Assembly (NCBI GenBank): GCA_003696955.1
Contig: RFGU01000020.1
Coordinates: 1-36,846 of the forward strand
Source of the DNA: Deltaproteobacteria bacterium
Lineage (GTDB): Bacteria; Myxococcota_A; Polyangia; Nannocystales; Nannocystaceae
Length of the DNA stretch: 36,846 nucleotides
Reading direction: 5' to 3'
The translations under genes and the position numbers were made by a program. Shown here piece after piece: positions 1 through 5,287 of the stretch. The notes beneath the pieces are model-generated. The model searched no databases and was not told the DNA's origin. It saw only the letters and a program-made list of their open reading frames with translations. How positions within the stretch are numbered: the first letter of the stretch is position 1; each line of letters opens with the position of its first letter.

Positions 1-150
1 CGCTCGGCGAAGGCCTCGCGCACCCTCCCCGGCGTTTGGCCGGGGAGGCCGGCAGTGCTCAGACTTCTTCGAAGTTCAATCCCTGCCGGGCGCGCCGCGC
101 AAGCGCTCGGCGAAGGCCTCGCGCACCCTCCCCGGCGTTTGGCCGGGGAG
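1..150. repeat. Duplicated 47-bp hairpin element
   Basis: Positions 1-47 and 104-150 are identical over 47 bp, separated by 56 bp of unrelated sequence. Each copy contains the inverted repeat CTCCCCGGC/GCCGGGGAG (25-47 and 128-150), a 9-bp perfect stem with a 5-nt loop. The first 7 bases of the unit recur at 151-157, directly after copy 2. Copy 1 touches the window edge, so the array may continue upstream. No T-tract follows the stems, so they are not obvious terminators. Together with 151-208 this is the only gene-free stretch over 300 bp; I see no convincing gene in 1-407. Confidence 0.8.
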
Positions 151-208
151 CGCTCGGTGCGCGGTCTTGGGGCGGAAAGTGCGCGGTTGGGTCGTAGGGA
201 GAAGTTCG

Positions 209-237
209 TTGCGCTCACGGGGAAAGGCCGATATGGT
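209..237 (+). promoter_or_regulatory. Predicted sigma-70-type promoter of the RRM gene
   Basis: TTGCGC at 209-214 and TATGGT at 232-237 are separated by exactly 17 bp, a good housekeeping-type promoter layout. The start of transcription would fall near 244. This leaves an untranslated leader of about 160 nt before the RNA-binding protein gene at 408. Confidence 0.45.
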
Positions 238-243
238 GCGTAG

Positions 244-407
244 GTCGAGTGCGAGTCGCCGACCTGCCGTGTCCTCGAGGGGACGACCTGGCGAACCTTG
301 CGCGGGAGACGACTTGCGCCCGAAAGAAAGAACGAAAAGCAGAAACGAGAGCGCGAAGTGGATCCGTTCGTCAGGGATCCGTTTCGCCGAAGAGAGAAGA
401 GAACATC
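244..407 (+). promoter_or_regulatory. Long purine-rich leader of the RRM gene
   Basis: The predicted leader is A/G-rich over 318-360 and carries the 9-bp direct repeat GGATCCGTT at 360-368 and 375-383. The GGATCC parts are self-complementary and could pair with each other into a stem just upstream of the purine-rich ribosome binding site (about 389-401, AGAGAGAAGAG). Cold-inducible RNA-binding proteins often have long structured leaders. Such regulation here is inference only. Confidence 0.35.
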
Positions 408-713
408 ATGTCGAACAAGCTATTTGTCGGAGGCCTTGCCTGGGCGACCGATGACCAGGGACTTCGTGCCGCTTTCGAGCGCTTCGGTCCCGTCACGGAG
501 GCCAAGGTGATCACGGATCGGGACACCGGTCGCTCGCGGGGCTTCGGCTTCGTGACCTTCGCGGAAGCGCAGGACGCCCGCACCGCCATCGGTGAGATGA
601 ACGGTGCGGAACTCGATGGCCGAAACCTTCGGGTCAACGAGGCCGAGGATCGTCGTCGCGGTGGCGGCGGCGGTGGTCGCGGCGGTCCGCGCCGCGGCGG
701 CGGTCGCTGGTAG
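408..713 (+). CDS. RRM-domain RNA-binding protein (Rbp/glycine-rich type)
   Basis: A 101-residue protein made of one RNA recognition motif plus a short Gly/Arg tail. RNP2 is LFVGGL (residues 5-10) and RNP1 is RGFGFVTF (about residues 44-51), with the aromatic residues that stack on RNA present. The tail after residue 80 is almost pure Gly and Arg (RGG-like). This layout matches the small bacterial Rbp proteins of cyanobacteria and myxobacteria, thought to bind single-stranded RNA and often linked to cold adaptation. The ATG at 408 is chosen because RNP2 must lie close to the N-terminus and a purine-rich ribosome binding site precedes it; further upstream the frame gives non-RRM sequence. The gene stands alone and converges on the histidine kinase gene. 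The family call is secure; the physiological role is not. Confidence 0.95.
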   Translation: MSNKLFVGGLAWATDDQGLRAAFERFGPVTEAKVITDRDTGRSRGFGFVTFAEAQDARTAIGEMNGAELDGRNLRVNEAEDRRRGGGGGGRGGPRRGGGRW

Positions 714-737
714 TCGTCGGAGTCTCCGACACCAAGA

Positions 738-771
738 ACGCGGGGTGCGTCCTACGGGGCGGACCCCGCGT
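738..771. terminator. Hairpin terminator between convergent genes
   Basis: ACGCGGGGT (738-746) pairs perfectly with ACCCCGCGT (763-771) across a 16-nt loop. It lies 24 bp beyond the RRM stop and overlaps the last codons and stop (752-754) of the opposing kinase gene. Only a weak T-rich tail follows on the plus strand. It probably acts for the RRM transcript. Confidence 0.5.
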
Positions 772-2260
772 CGCTTTGGTTCGCCTTCGTTCGACACGGA
801 AGCGTCAGTCGAAGGGCCGCGCCTGCCGGGCTTTCGTCGGAGAGGTGCGCCGGGGGATCGACCAGGTCGAGCCGTCCACCGAGGTCCGCGGCCAACTCCC
901 GAGAGATCGCAAGGCCGAGCCCCGTGCCCTCGCCAGCCGACGCCGTGGAGAAGAACGGCTCGAAGATCCGCTCCCGATGCTCGTCGGGAACACCCGGACC
1001 GTTGTCCCGCACCTCGAGGACGACGTGGTCGTCCGCGTGCTCGAGATGGATCTCCACCCGCGGTGGTCGACCCGCGCCGGCGGCTGCACGGGCCGCGTTG
1101 ACCACCAGGTTGCGGACGATCTGGTCGACGGCGGCGAAGTCCGTCTCGAGCTCGACCGACGCCGGCCCGCAGACCTCGATGCTCGCGCCTTCGAGGCGCG
1201 GGTCGTGGGCGAGCAGGGCCAGGTTGCGGCGGAGCTCGGCCGCGAGATCCCCCTTCCGGCGCTCGCCACCTTCGTTGCGGGCGTAGGCCAGGAGCTGGCC
1301 CACGAGCCCCTGGATCCGTTCCACCTGGCCGAGGGCACGCTCCACCAGGGCGCGCTGGCCGTCGACCCCCGGATTCTCGGGAAGGTCGTCTCGGAGCATG
1401 GCCAGATATCCGGCGATGGCGGCCAGGGGATTGCCCACCTCGTGGGCGACGCCGGCTGCGATCCGGCCGAGGGTGGCGAGGCTCTCGCTGCGCAGGAGGA
1501 GTTCCCGTTCGGCCGCCCGACGTTCGACGACCTCGGAAAGGGCCGCGGCCATGCGATTGAAGTCCTCGGCGACGGCCCGGATCTCCTCGGGACCGTCTTC
1601 GGGGGCCCGGGTCGAAAGATCGCCGGCTGCCAATTGGGACGTGGCACGGCGTACCGCGGCCAACGGCCTCAGTACGTCCCGTTCGACGAGCAGGCCGGCC
1701 ATGAGCGCCAGCACGCCGCCGAGGGCGAGTGCGGGCAGGAAGACCTGCAACAGGGCGTCTGGATGGGTCCACGAGGCGGGGCGGGCCGACAGACGAAGGA
1801 CGACGCGGGGAGGGCTGCGTGCCGGGCCGAAGACGGGCACGGGGGCATCGAAGACCCACGCCCCGTCGGTGAGGTCGTGGACGCGAACGGGGCCCTCGGC
1901 CGAAGGTGCGGGGACGTCCTGCGTCGGAAACACGCCGACCTCCTCGAGCACGGCGCCGTCGGCGATGCGGACGAGTCGAAGCCCGGCCACGGAGCCCTCC
2001 GCGAGGGCGGCGTAGAGCAGGCGCTCGACGGGCGCCGCGTCCGCGCCGCGGCCCTCCGCGTCGAGGAACGGCGCGATGCTCTGGGCGATCCCCTGGGTGT
2101 GGGCCGCAAGGCGCGAACGTTCGGCGGATCCGTGGCGGCGTGCCGTCAGGTACTGCGCGCCCAGCGAAAGTGCCGCGGCCGCCAGCACGATGAGCACCGC
2201 AAGGCCGCCGACGAGGTCACGGCGAAGGGTGCGGCGCGACCTAGCCACGCGGCGGGCCAT
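752..2260 (-). CDS. Sensor histidine kinase (NtrB/PhoR-like, orphan)
   Basis: A 502-residue membrane sensor kinase. Transmembrane helices at about 17-39 and 169-192 enclose an extracytoplasmic sensor region of about 130 residues that I do not recognise. A HAMP-like linker follows (193-245), then the HisKA domain with the phospho-acceptor in VAHEVGNPLA (His273). The HATPase domain has the N-box (N384, N388), G1 DNGPG (419-423), F-box FEPFF (433-437) and G2 GEGTGLGL (443-450), so kinase activity looks intact. No response regulator is adjacent, so its partner must be elsewhere. The start overlaps the end of the small membrane protein gene by 20 nt, and fur lies just upstream, which suggests one transcript and a possible link to metal or envelope sensing (inference). 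Confidence 0.93.
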   Translation of the reverse strand: MARRVARSRRTLRRDLVGGLAVLIVLAAAALSLGAQYLTARRHGSAERSRLAAHTQGIAQSIAPFLDAEGRGADAAPVERLLYAALAEGSVAGLRLVRIADGAVLEEVGVFPTQDVPAPSAEGPVRVHDLTDGAWVFDAPVPVFGPARSPPRVVLRLSARPASWTHPDALLQVFLPALALGGVLALMAGLLVERDVLRPLAAVRRATSQLAAGDLSTRAPEDGPEEIRAVAEDFNRMAAALSEVVERRAAERELLLRSESLATLGRIAAGVAHEVGNPLAAIAGYLAMLRDDLPENPGVDGQRALVERALGQVERIQGLVGQLLAYARNEGGERRKGDLAAELRRNLALLAHDPRLEGASIEVCGPASVELETDFAAVDQIVRNLVVNAARAAAGAGRPPRVEIHLEHADDHVVLEVRDNGPGVPDEHRERIFEPFFSTASAGEGTGLGLAISRELAADLGGRLDLVDPPAHLSDESPAGAALRLTLPCRTKANQSDAGSAP

Positions 2261-2411
2261 GGACCGGAAGACGCAGCCGAGGCGGCCGGGCCGCGACGGG
2301 TTCGCAGCAACGATCGCACGCAGTGCGCCGGTGGACGCGTCTCCACGCGAGGTAGGCCACGGCCACGGCCACGGCCACGAGGGCGAGGGCGGTTTGGATC
2401 TCGGGGGTCAT
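2241..2411 (-). CDS. Small single-pass membrane protein with Cys motif
   Basis: A 56-residue protein with an N-terminal transmembrane helix (about residues 5-23), then basic residues and CDRCC (about 32-36), then a Pro/Arg-rich tail. Its ATG overlaps the fur stop codon as ATGA (2408-2411) and its end overlaps the kinase start, so it is almost certainly translated from the same mRNA. The plan of one helix followed by a C-x2-CC cluster resembles the FeoB-associated Cys-rich membrane proteins, and linkage to fur fits iron metabolism. No feoA or feoB is in view and the likeness rests on a short motif, so the name is tentative. Confidence 0.6.
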   Translation of the reverse strand: MTPEIQTALALVAVAVAVAYLAWRRVHRRTACDRCCEPVAARPPRLRLPVHGPPRG

Positions 2412-2911
2412 GGCGTGTCGCCCCCTTCCTGCTCCCGCGGACACGAGCCGTTCTTGACGCCCCGGGCCTTGGCGCACAGGCCGTACAACTCGTGCCGGTG
2501 GCGGACCAGGCTGAACCCGAAGCTGCGGGCCACGCGCTCTTGCCTGCGTTCGATGTCCTCGTCGTGGAACTCGAGGACGTGGCCACACTCGATGCAGATG
2601 AGGTGGTCGTGGTGTTCTGTGTCGCCTGCCGTCTCGTAGCTCGCCTGTCCGTCACCGAAACGGCGCTCCGCCGCCAGGCCGCACTCGGTCAGCAGCTTGA
2701 GGGTGCGGTAGACCGTCGCATAGCCGATCTTGGGATCCTGCTCGCGCACCCGCCCGAGGAGGTCCTCGATGGTAAGGTGTCCGCCTGCACCGAAGAACGT
2801 GCGCGCGATCACGTCCCGTTGCCGCGTGGACTTCAGGCGCATCTTGCCGAGATAGGCGTGGAACTGCTCCATGAGGGCGTCCACGTCCGATGCCGTAGGG
2901 GGGCTCTGCAC
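2408..2911 (-). CDS. fur: Fur-family metal-responsive transcriptional repressor
   Basis: A Fur/Zur/PerR-family regulator of about 154-167 residues. The N-terminal winged helix includes LKSTRQRDVI and the recognition-helix sequence GYATVYRTLKLL. The dimerisation domain contains HHDHLICIECGH, with the metal ligands and the first CxxC of the structural zinc site. The usual second CxxC is altered to CAKA, with another Cys 12 residues further on, so the structural zinc site may be incomplete. Subtype (iron, zinc or peroxide) cannot be fixed by eye. Start: no Shine-Dalgarno precedes the internal ATG at 2872 or GTG at 2884, while GTG 2911 lies 10 nt after a -10 box, which fits a leaderless mRNA. ATG 2872 gives a more typical Fur length and is the main alternative. 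The stop overlaps the next gene by 4 nt. Confidence 0.9.
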   Translation of the reverse strand: MQSPPTASDVDALMEQFHAYLGKMRLKSTRQRDVIARTFFGAGGHLTIEDLLGRVREQDPKIGYATVYRTLKLLTECGLAAERRFGDGQASYETAGDTEHHDHLICIECGHVLEFHDEDIERRQERVARSFGFSLVRHRHELYGLCAKARGVKNGSCPREQEGGDTP

Positions 2912-2921
2912 GCCGCCCACC

Positions 2922-2950
2922 AAGCTATCGTGGGCTCCGGGCCCGCGCAA
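2922..2950 (-). promoter_or_regulatory. Predicted fur promoter
   Basis: Read on the minus strand, TTGCGC (2950-2945) and TAGCTT (2927-2922) are 17 bp apart. The -10 box ends 10 nt before the GTG at 2911, so transcription would start within a few bases of the start codon. It faces the xseB promoter, with about 40 bp between the two -35 boxes. Confidence 0.4.
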
Positions 2951-2989
2951 GCCGTGCGCGTGCGACCGCCGGCACCTAGGTGGCGGTCC

Positions 2990-3018
2990 TTGGCGCCCCC
3001 CGCGAGCCTGCCTATACT
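2990..3018 (+). promoter_or_regulatory. Predicted xseB-ispA promoter
   Basis: TTGGCG (2990-2995) and TATACT (3013-3018) are separated by 17 bp, the best sigma-70-like match in the window. The -10 box ends 9 nt before the xseB ATG at 3028, and there is no ribosome binding site, so the mRNA is probably leaderless or nearly so. Confidence 0.55.
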
Positions 3019-3027
3019 TGCGCGCCC

Positions 3028-3369
3028 ATGGCCCGTTCCCGTCGGACGTCGAAGGCCCGAGGGCCGAAGGACCGCAAGGCCTCCGAGGCCGAAGGGACGA
3101 GTACGGCCGAGGAGGGGGCCTCGGCCGAGGCCCCCGAGGCCATCGACGTGCTCCTCGATCGGCTCGAGGAGGTGGTCGAAGAACTCGAGAACGGGTCGCT
3201 GCCCCTCGAGGCGGCGTTGCAGCGCTTCGAGGAGGGCATGACCCTCGTCCGGCAGGGCCGCGCCGCCCTCGACGCCCTCGAGCAACGGATCGAGCTGCTG
3301 CTCGAGGACGGATCCCGCGAGCCCTTCGATCCCGACGCCGACGAAGACGACACGGAAGAAGACCCATGA
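3028..3369 (+). CDS. xseB: Exodeoxyribonuclease VII small subunit
   Basis: XseB pairs with XseA to form exonuclease VII, which degrades single-stranded DNA to short acid-soluble pieces. The family core lies at about residues 42-100: a two-helix coiled coil with LDRLEEVVEELENGSLPLEA and the following FEEGM. At 113 residues it is longer than the usual 75-85, because of a basic-to-acidic low-complexity N-terminal extension (about 40 residues, Ser/Lys/Arg then Glu/Ala) and an acidic tail. The ATG at 3028 directly follows the promoter. The stop overlaps the ispA start as ATGA, giving the common xseB-ispA order. xseA is not in the window. Confidence 0.93.
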   Translation: MARSRRTSKARGPKDRKASEAEGTSTAEEGASAEAPEAIDVLLDRLEEVVEELENGSLPLEAALQRFEEGMTLVRQGRAALDALEQRIELLLEDGSREPFDPDADEDDTEEDP

Positions 3370-4220
3370 GCGAAGCATTCGAAGCCGTGGCCGCGAGCCT
3401 GCGCGGCCGCGTGGACGAAGCCCTCGACGCGGCCTTGCCCGCGCGCCCCGACGACGACCCCATGCGCCTGCGCGAGGCGATGCGCTACGCGGTGCTCGGC
3501 GGTGGCAAGCGCATGCGGCCCATCGTGGCCCTCGCCGCATGTCGCGCGGCCGGGGGCAGCGACGAGGACGGCCTGCCCGCGGCATGTGCCATCGAGTTGG
3601 TCCATGCCTACTCCCTCGTCCACGACGACCTGCCCGCGATGGACGACGATACCGAGCGTCGGGGTCGGCCGACCGTGCACGTGGCCTTCGGGGAAGGGCC
3701 GGCGATCCTGGTGGGGGACGCCCTCTTGACGCGAGCCTTCGGACTGTTGGCCGAGGCGGGGAGAACCCGCCCCAAGGCGCGAGCGGCCGAAGCCGTGGCG
3801 CGGCTCGCCCATTGGGCGGGGATCGACGGCATGGTCGGGGGGCAGGCCCTCGATCTCGCCCTCGGCCAGGACGTCGGGGACCTCGAGACCCTCGAACGGA
3901 TCCACTTGCTCAAGACCGGCGGGCTCTATGCCGCCGCCGCGGCCATGGGCGGCTTGATGGCCGGGGCCGACGACGGGGTCGTCGAATCCCTCGATGCATG
4001 GGGGCGGGCCTTCGGCGTGGCCTTCCAGCACGCCGACGACGTGCTCGACGGCGACCAGCCCCGGCTGCGCGCACGGGCGCGGACCCGGGTGGGCGAGCTG
4101 GTGGAGGCGTGCCACCGGATCGCGGACGGTTTCGGCGAGGACGGCGAACTGCTTGCGAACATCGCGCAGTGGGTCGCCGACCGCATGGAACGGGCGTTGG
4201 CGGGCGAAGACCTCGACTGA
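3366..4220 (+). CDS. ispA: Farnesyl diphosphate synthase (IspA-type prenyltransferase)
   Basis: Condenses isopentenyl diphosphate with dimethylallyl and geranyl diphosphate to give C15 farnesyl diphosphate for undecaprenyl, quinone and hopanoid pathways. Visible motifs are GGKRMRP (46-52), the first Asp-rich motif DDLPAMD (87-93) with the two-residue insertion typical of bacterial FPP synthases, and the second DDVLD (224-228). The Tyr at -5 from the first motif fits a short-chain enzyme. Oddity: directly after the second motif the chain lacks about 20 residues, including the GK(S/T)TYP loop whose Lys contacts diphosphate in known enzymes; total length is 284, somewhat short. It is coupled to xseB. 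dxs, which often follows in other bacteria, is absent here. Confidence 0.9.
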   Translation: MSEAFEAVAASLRGRVDEALDAALPARPDDDPMRLREAMRYAVLGGGKRMRPIVALAACRAAGGSDEDGLPAACAIELVHAYSLVHDDLPAMDDDTERRGRPTVHVAFGEGPAILVGDALLTRAFGLLAEAGRTRPKARAAEAVARLAHWAGIDGMVGGQALDLALGQDVGDLETLERIHLLKTGGLYAAAAAMGGLMAGADDGVVESLDAWGRAFGVAFQHADDVLDGDQPRLRARARTRVGELVEACHRIADGFGEDGELLANIAQWVADRMERALAGEDLD

Positions 4221-4326
4221 CCGCCGGGTTCGGGGCGGCGCCGGGATCGTGGGCGGCAGCGGCCCGGAACGGGGCGCGTGCTCCGGGGGGTGACGCGCGG
4301 GTTCGGGGGGTGTTCGCGGTTGGAAG

Positions 4327-4356
4327 TTGCCGTCCGGGCGACCCGCACCATAAAGT
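4327..4356 (+). promoter_or_regulatory. Predicted promoter of the diguanylate cyclase-transglycosylase operon
   Basis: TTGCCG (4327-4332) and TAAAGT (4351-4356) are 18 bp apart, ending 10 nt before the ATG at 4367. No clear ribosome binding site lies in between, so the transcript may be leaderless. The rest of the gap 4221-4326 is GC-rich with G-runs and no recognised site. Confidence 0.35.
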
Positions 4357-4366
4357 GGACGGGTCC

Positions 4367-5287
4367 ATGAGCAAGACGACGATCCTCCTCGACGGTCGCG
4401 GTGGCGGCCTGGCCCGCGGCACGCCGGGGCGTAAGCGCGCGTTCGTCGTCGTCCTCGCCGGTGACCGCATGGGGGAGATGTTCCCGCTCGAGGGAGGGCG
4501 CGTGACCATCGGCCGCGGCCTCAAGGCCGACGTTCGGATCAACGACGAGGGGATCTCGCGCACCCATGCCGTCGTCGAGTACCGAGACGGCGAGTACGTC
4601 CTGCTCGACGCCGGGTCGACGAACGGCACGTACGCCAACGGCGAGCGGATCGACGAACACGTGCTCGTCGAGGGGGACAAGATCCAGATTGGGGCATCGA
4701 GCGTCCTCAAGTTCACGTTCCACGACGAACTCGACGAGGACTTCCAACGTACCCTGTACGAGTCGGCCCTTCGGGACCGCGTGACGGGGGTGTTCAACCG
4801 CAGCTACTTCAACAACCGGCTCGAGAGCGACGTCGCGTTCGCCCTGCGGCACGGCAAGCCCCTGGCCCTGGTGATGATCGACCTCGATCATTTCAAGCGC
4901 GTCAACGACACCTACGGGCATCCGGCGGGCGATGCACTCTTGCGGGAGTTCGCGGCACGCGTCCATGCGACGACCCGCTCGGAGGACGTCTTCGCCCGTT
5001 ATGGTGGCGAGGAATTCGCGCTCATCTGTCGCGACGTGGATGCACGCAAGGCGTTGTTCGCAGCCGAGCGTATCCTCGGCGTCATCACGAAGGAGCCGTT
5101 TTCGGTGGGCGACGCCGAGCTCGAGATCACCGCCTCGCTCGGCGTGGCCGACCTCGGCCAGTTGCCCCAGCCGTCGGCCGACCAGCTCGTGCGTGCGGCA
5201 GATGCCGCGCTCTATCGGGCGAAGGCGGAGGGACGGGCACGCATCGTCGTGTTCGATCCCAATGCCGATCCCACACGCCTCGTATGA
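4367..5287 (+). CDS. FHA-GGDEF diguanylate cyclase
   Basis: A 306-residue cytoplasmic protein that makes cyclic di-GMP. An FHA domain (about 28-115) carries the phosphothreonine-binding signature GRGLKADV, ISRTH and STNGTY, so the enzyme is probably recruited or controlled by Ser/Thr phosphorylation. The GGDEF domain (about 130-300) has MIDLDHFK for metal binding and an intact active loop GGEEF (213-217). RSED (204-207) sits exactly five residues before it, the RxxD inhibitory I-site, so product inhibition is expected. The domain order resembles DgcA of Bdellovibrio. The stop overlaps the start of a lytic transglycosylase as ATGA, which implies joint expression. Start at ATG 4367, directly before the conserved region. 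Confidence 0.94.
   Translation: MSKTTILLDGRGGGLARGTPGRKRAFVVVLAGDRMGEMFPLEGGRVTIGRGLKADVRINDEGISRTHAVVEYRDGEYVLLDAGSTNGTYANGERIDEHVLVEGDKIQIGASSVLKFTFHDELDEDFQRTLYESALRDRVTGVFNRSYFNNRLESDVAFALRHGKPLALVMIDLDHFKRVNDTYGHPAGDALLREFAARVHATTRSEDVFARYGGEEFALICRDVDARKALFAAERILGVITKEPFSVGDAELEITASLGVADLGQLPQPSADQLVRAADAALYRAKAEGRARIVVFDPNADPTRLV

Noticed and set aside
60..100. tRNA-like T-arm (GTTCAATCC) between the two hairpin repeats
   Set aside because: No pairing 5-bp T-stem, no anticodon arm and no acceptor stem could be built around it.
1..150. CRISPR array
   Set aside because: Only two full copies, a 56-bp spacer-like gap against a 47-bp repeat, the third partial copy abuts the second with no spacer, and there are no cas genes.
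2241..2411. Firm assignment as a FeoB-associated protein
   Set aside because: The Cys motif is short, no feo genes are visible, and the tail is unlike known members.
4221..4366. dxs or another isoprenoid gene following ispA
   Set aside because: The gap is only 146 bp and the next gene is an FHA-GGEEF protein.
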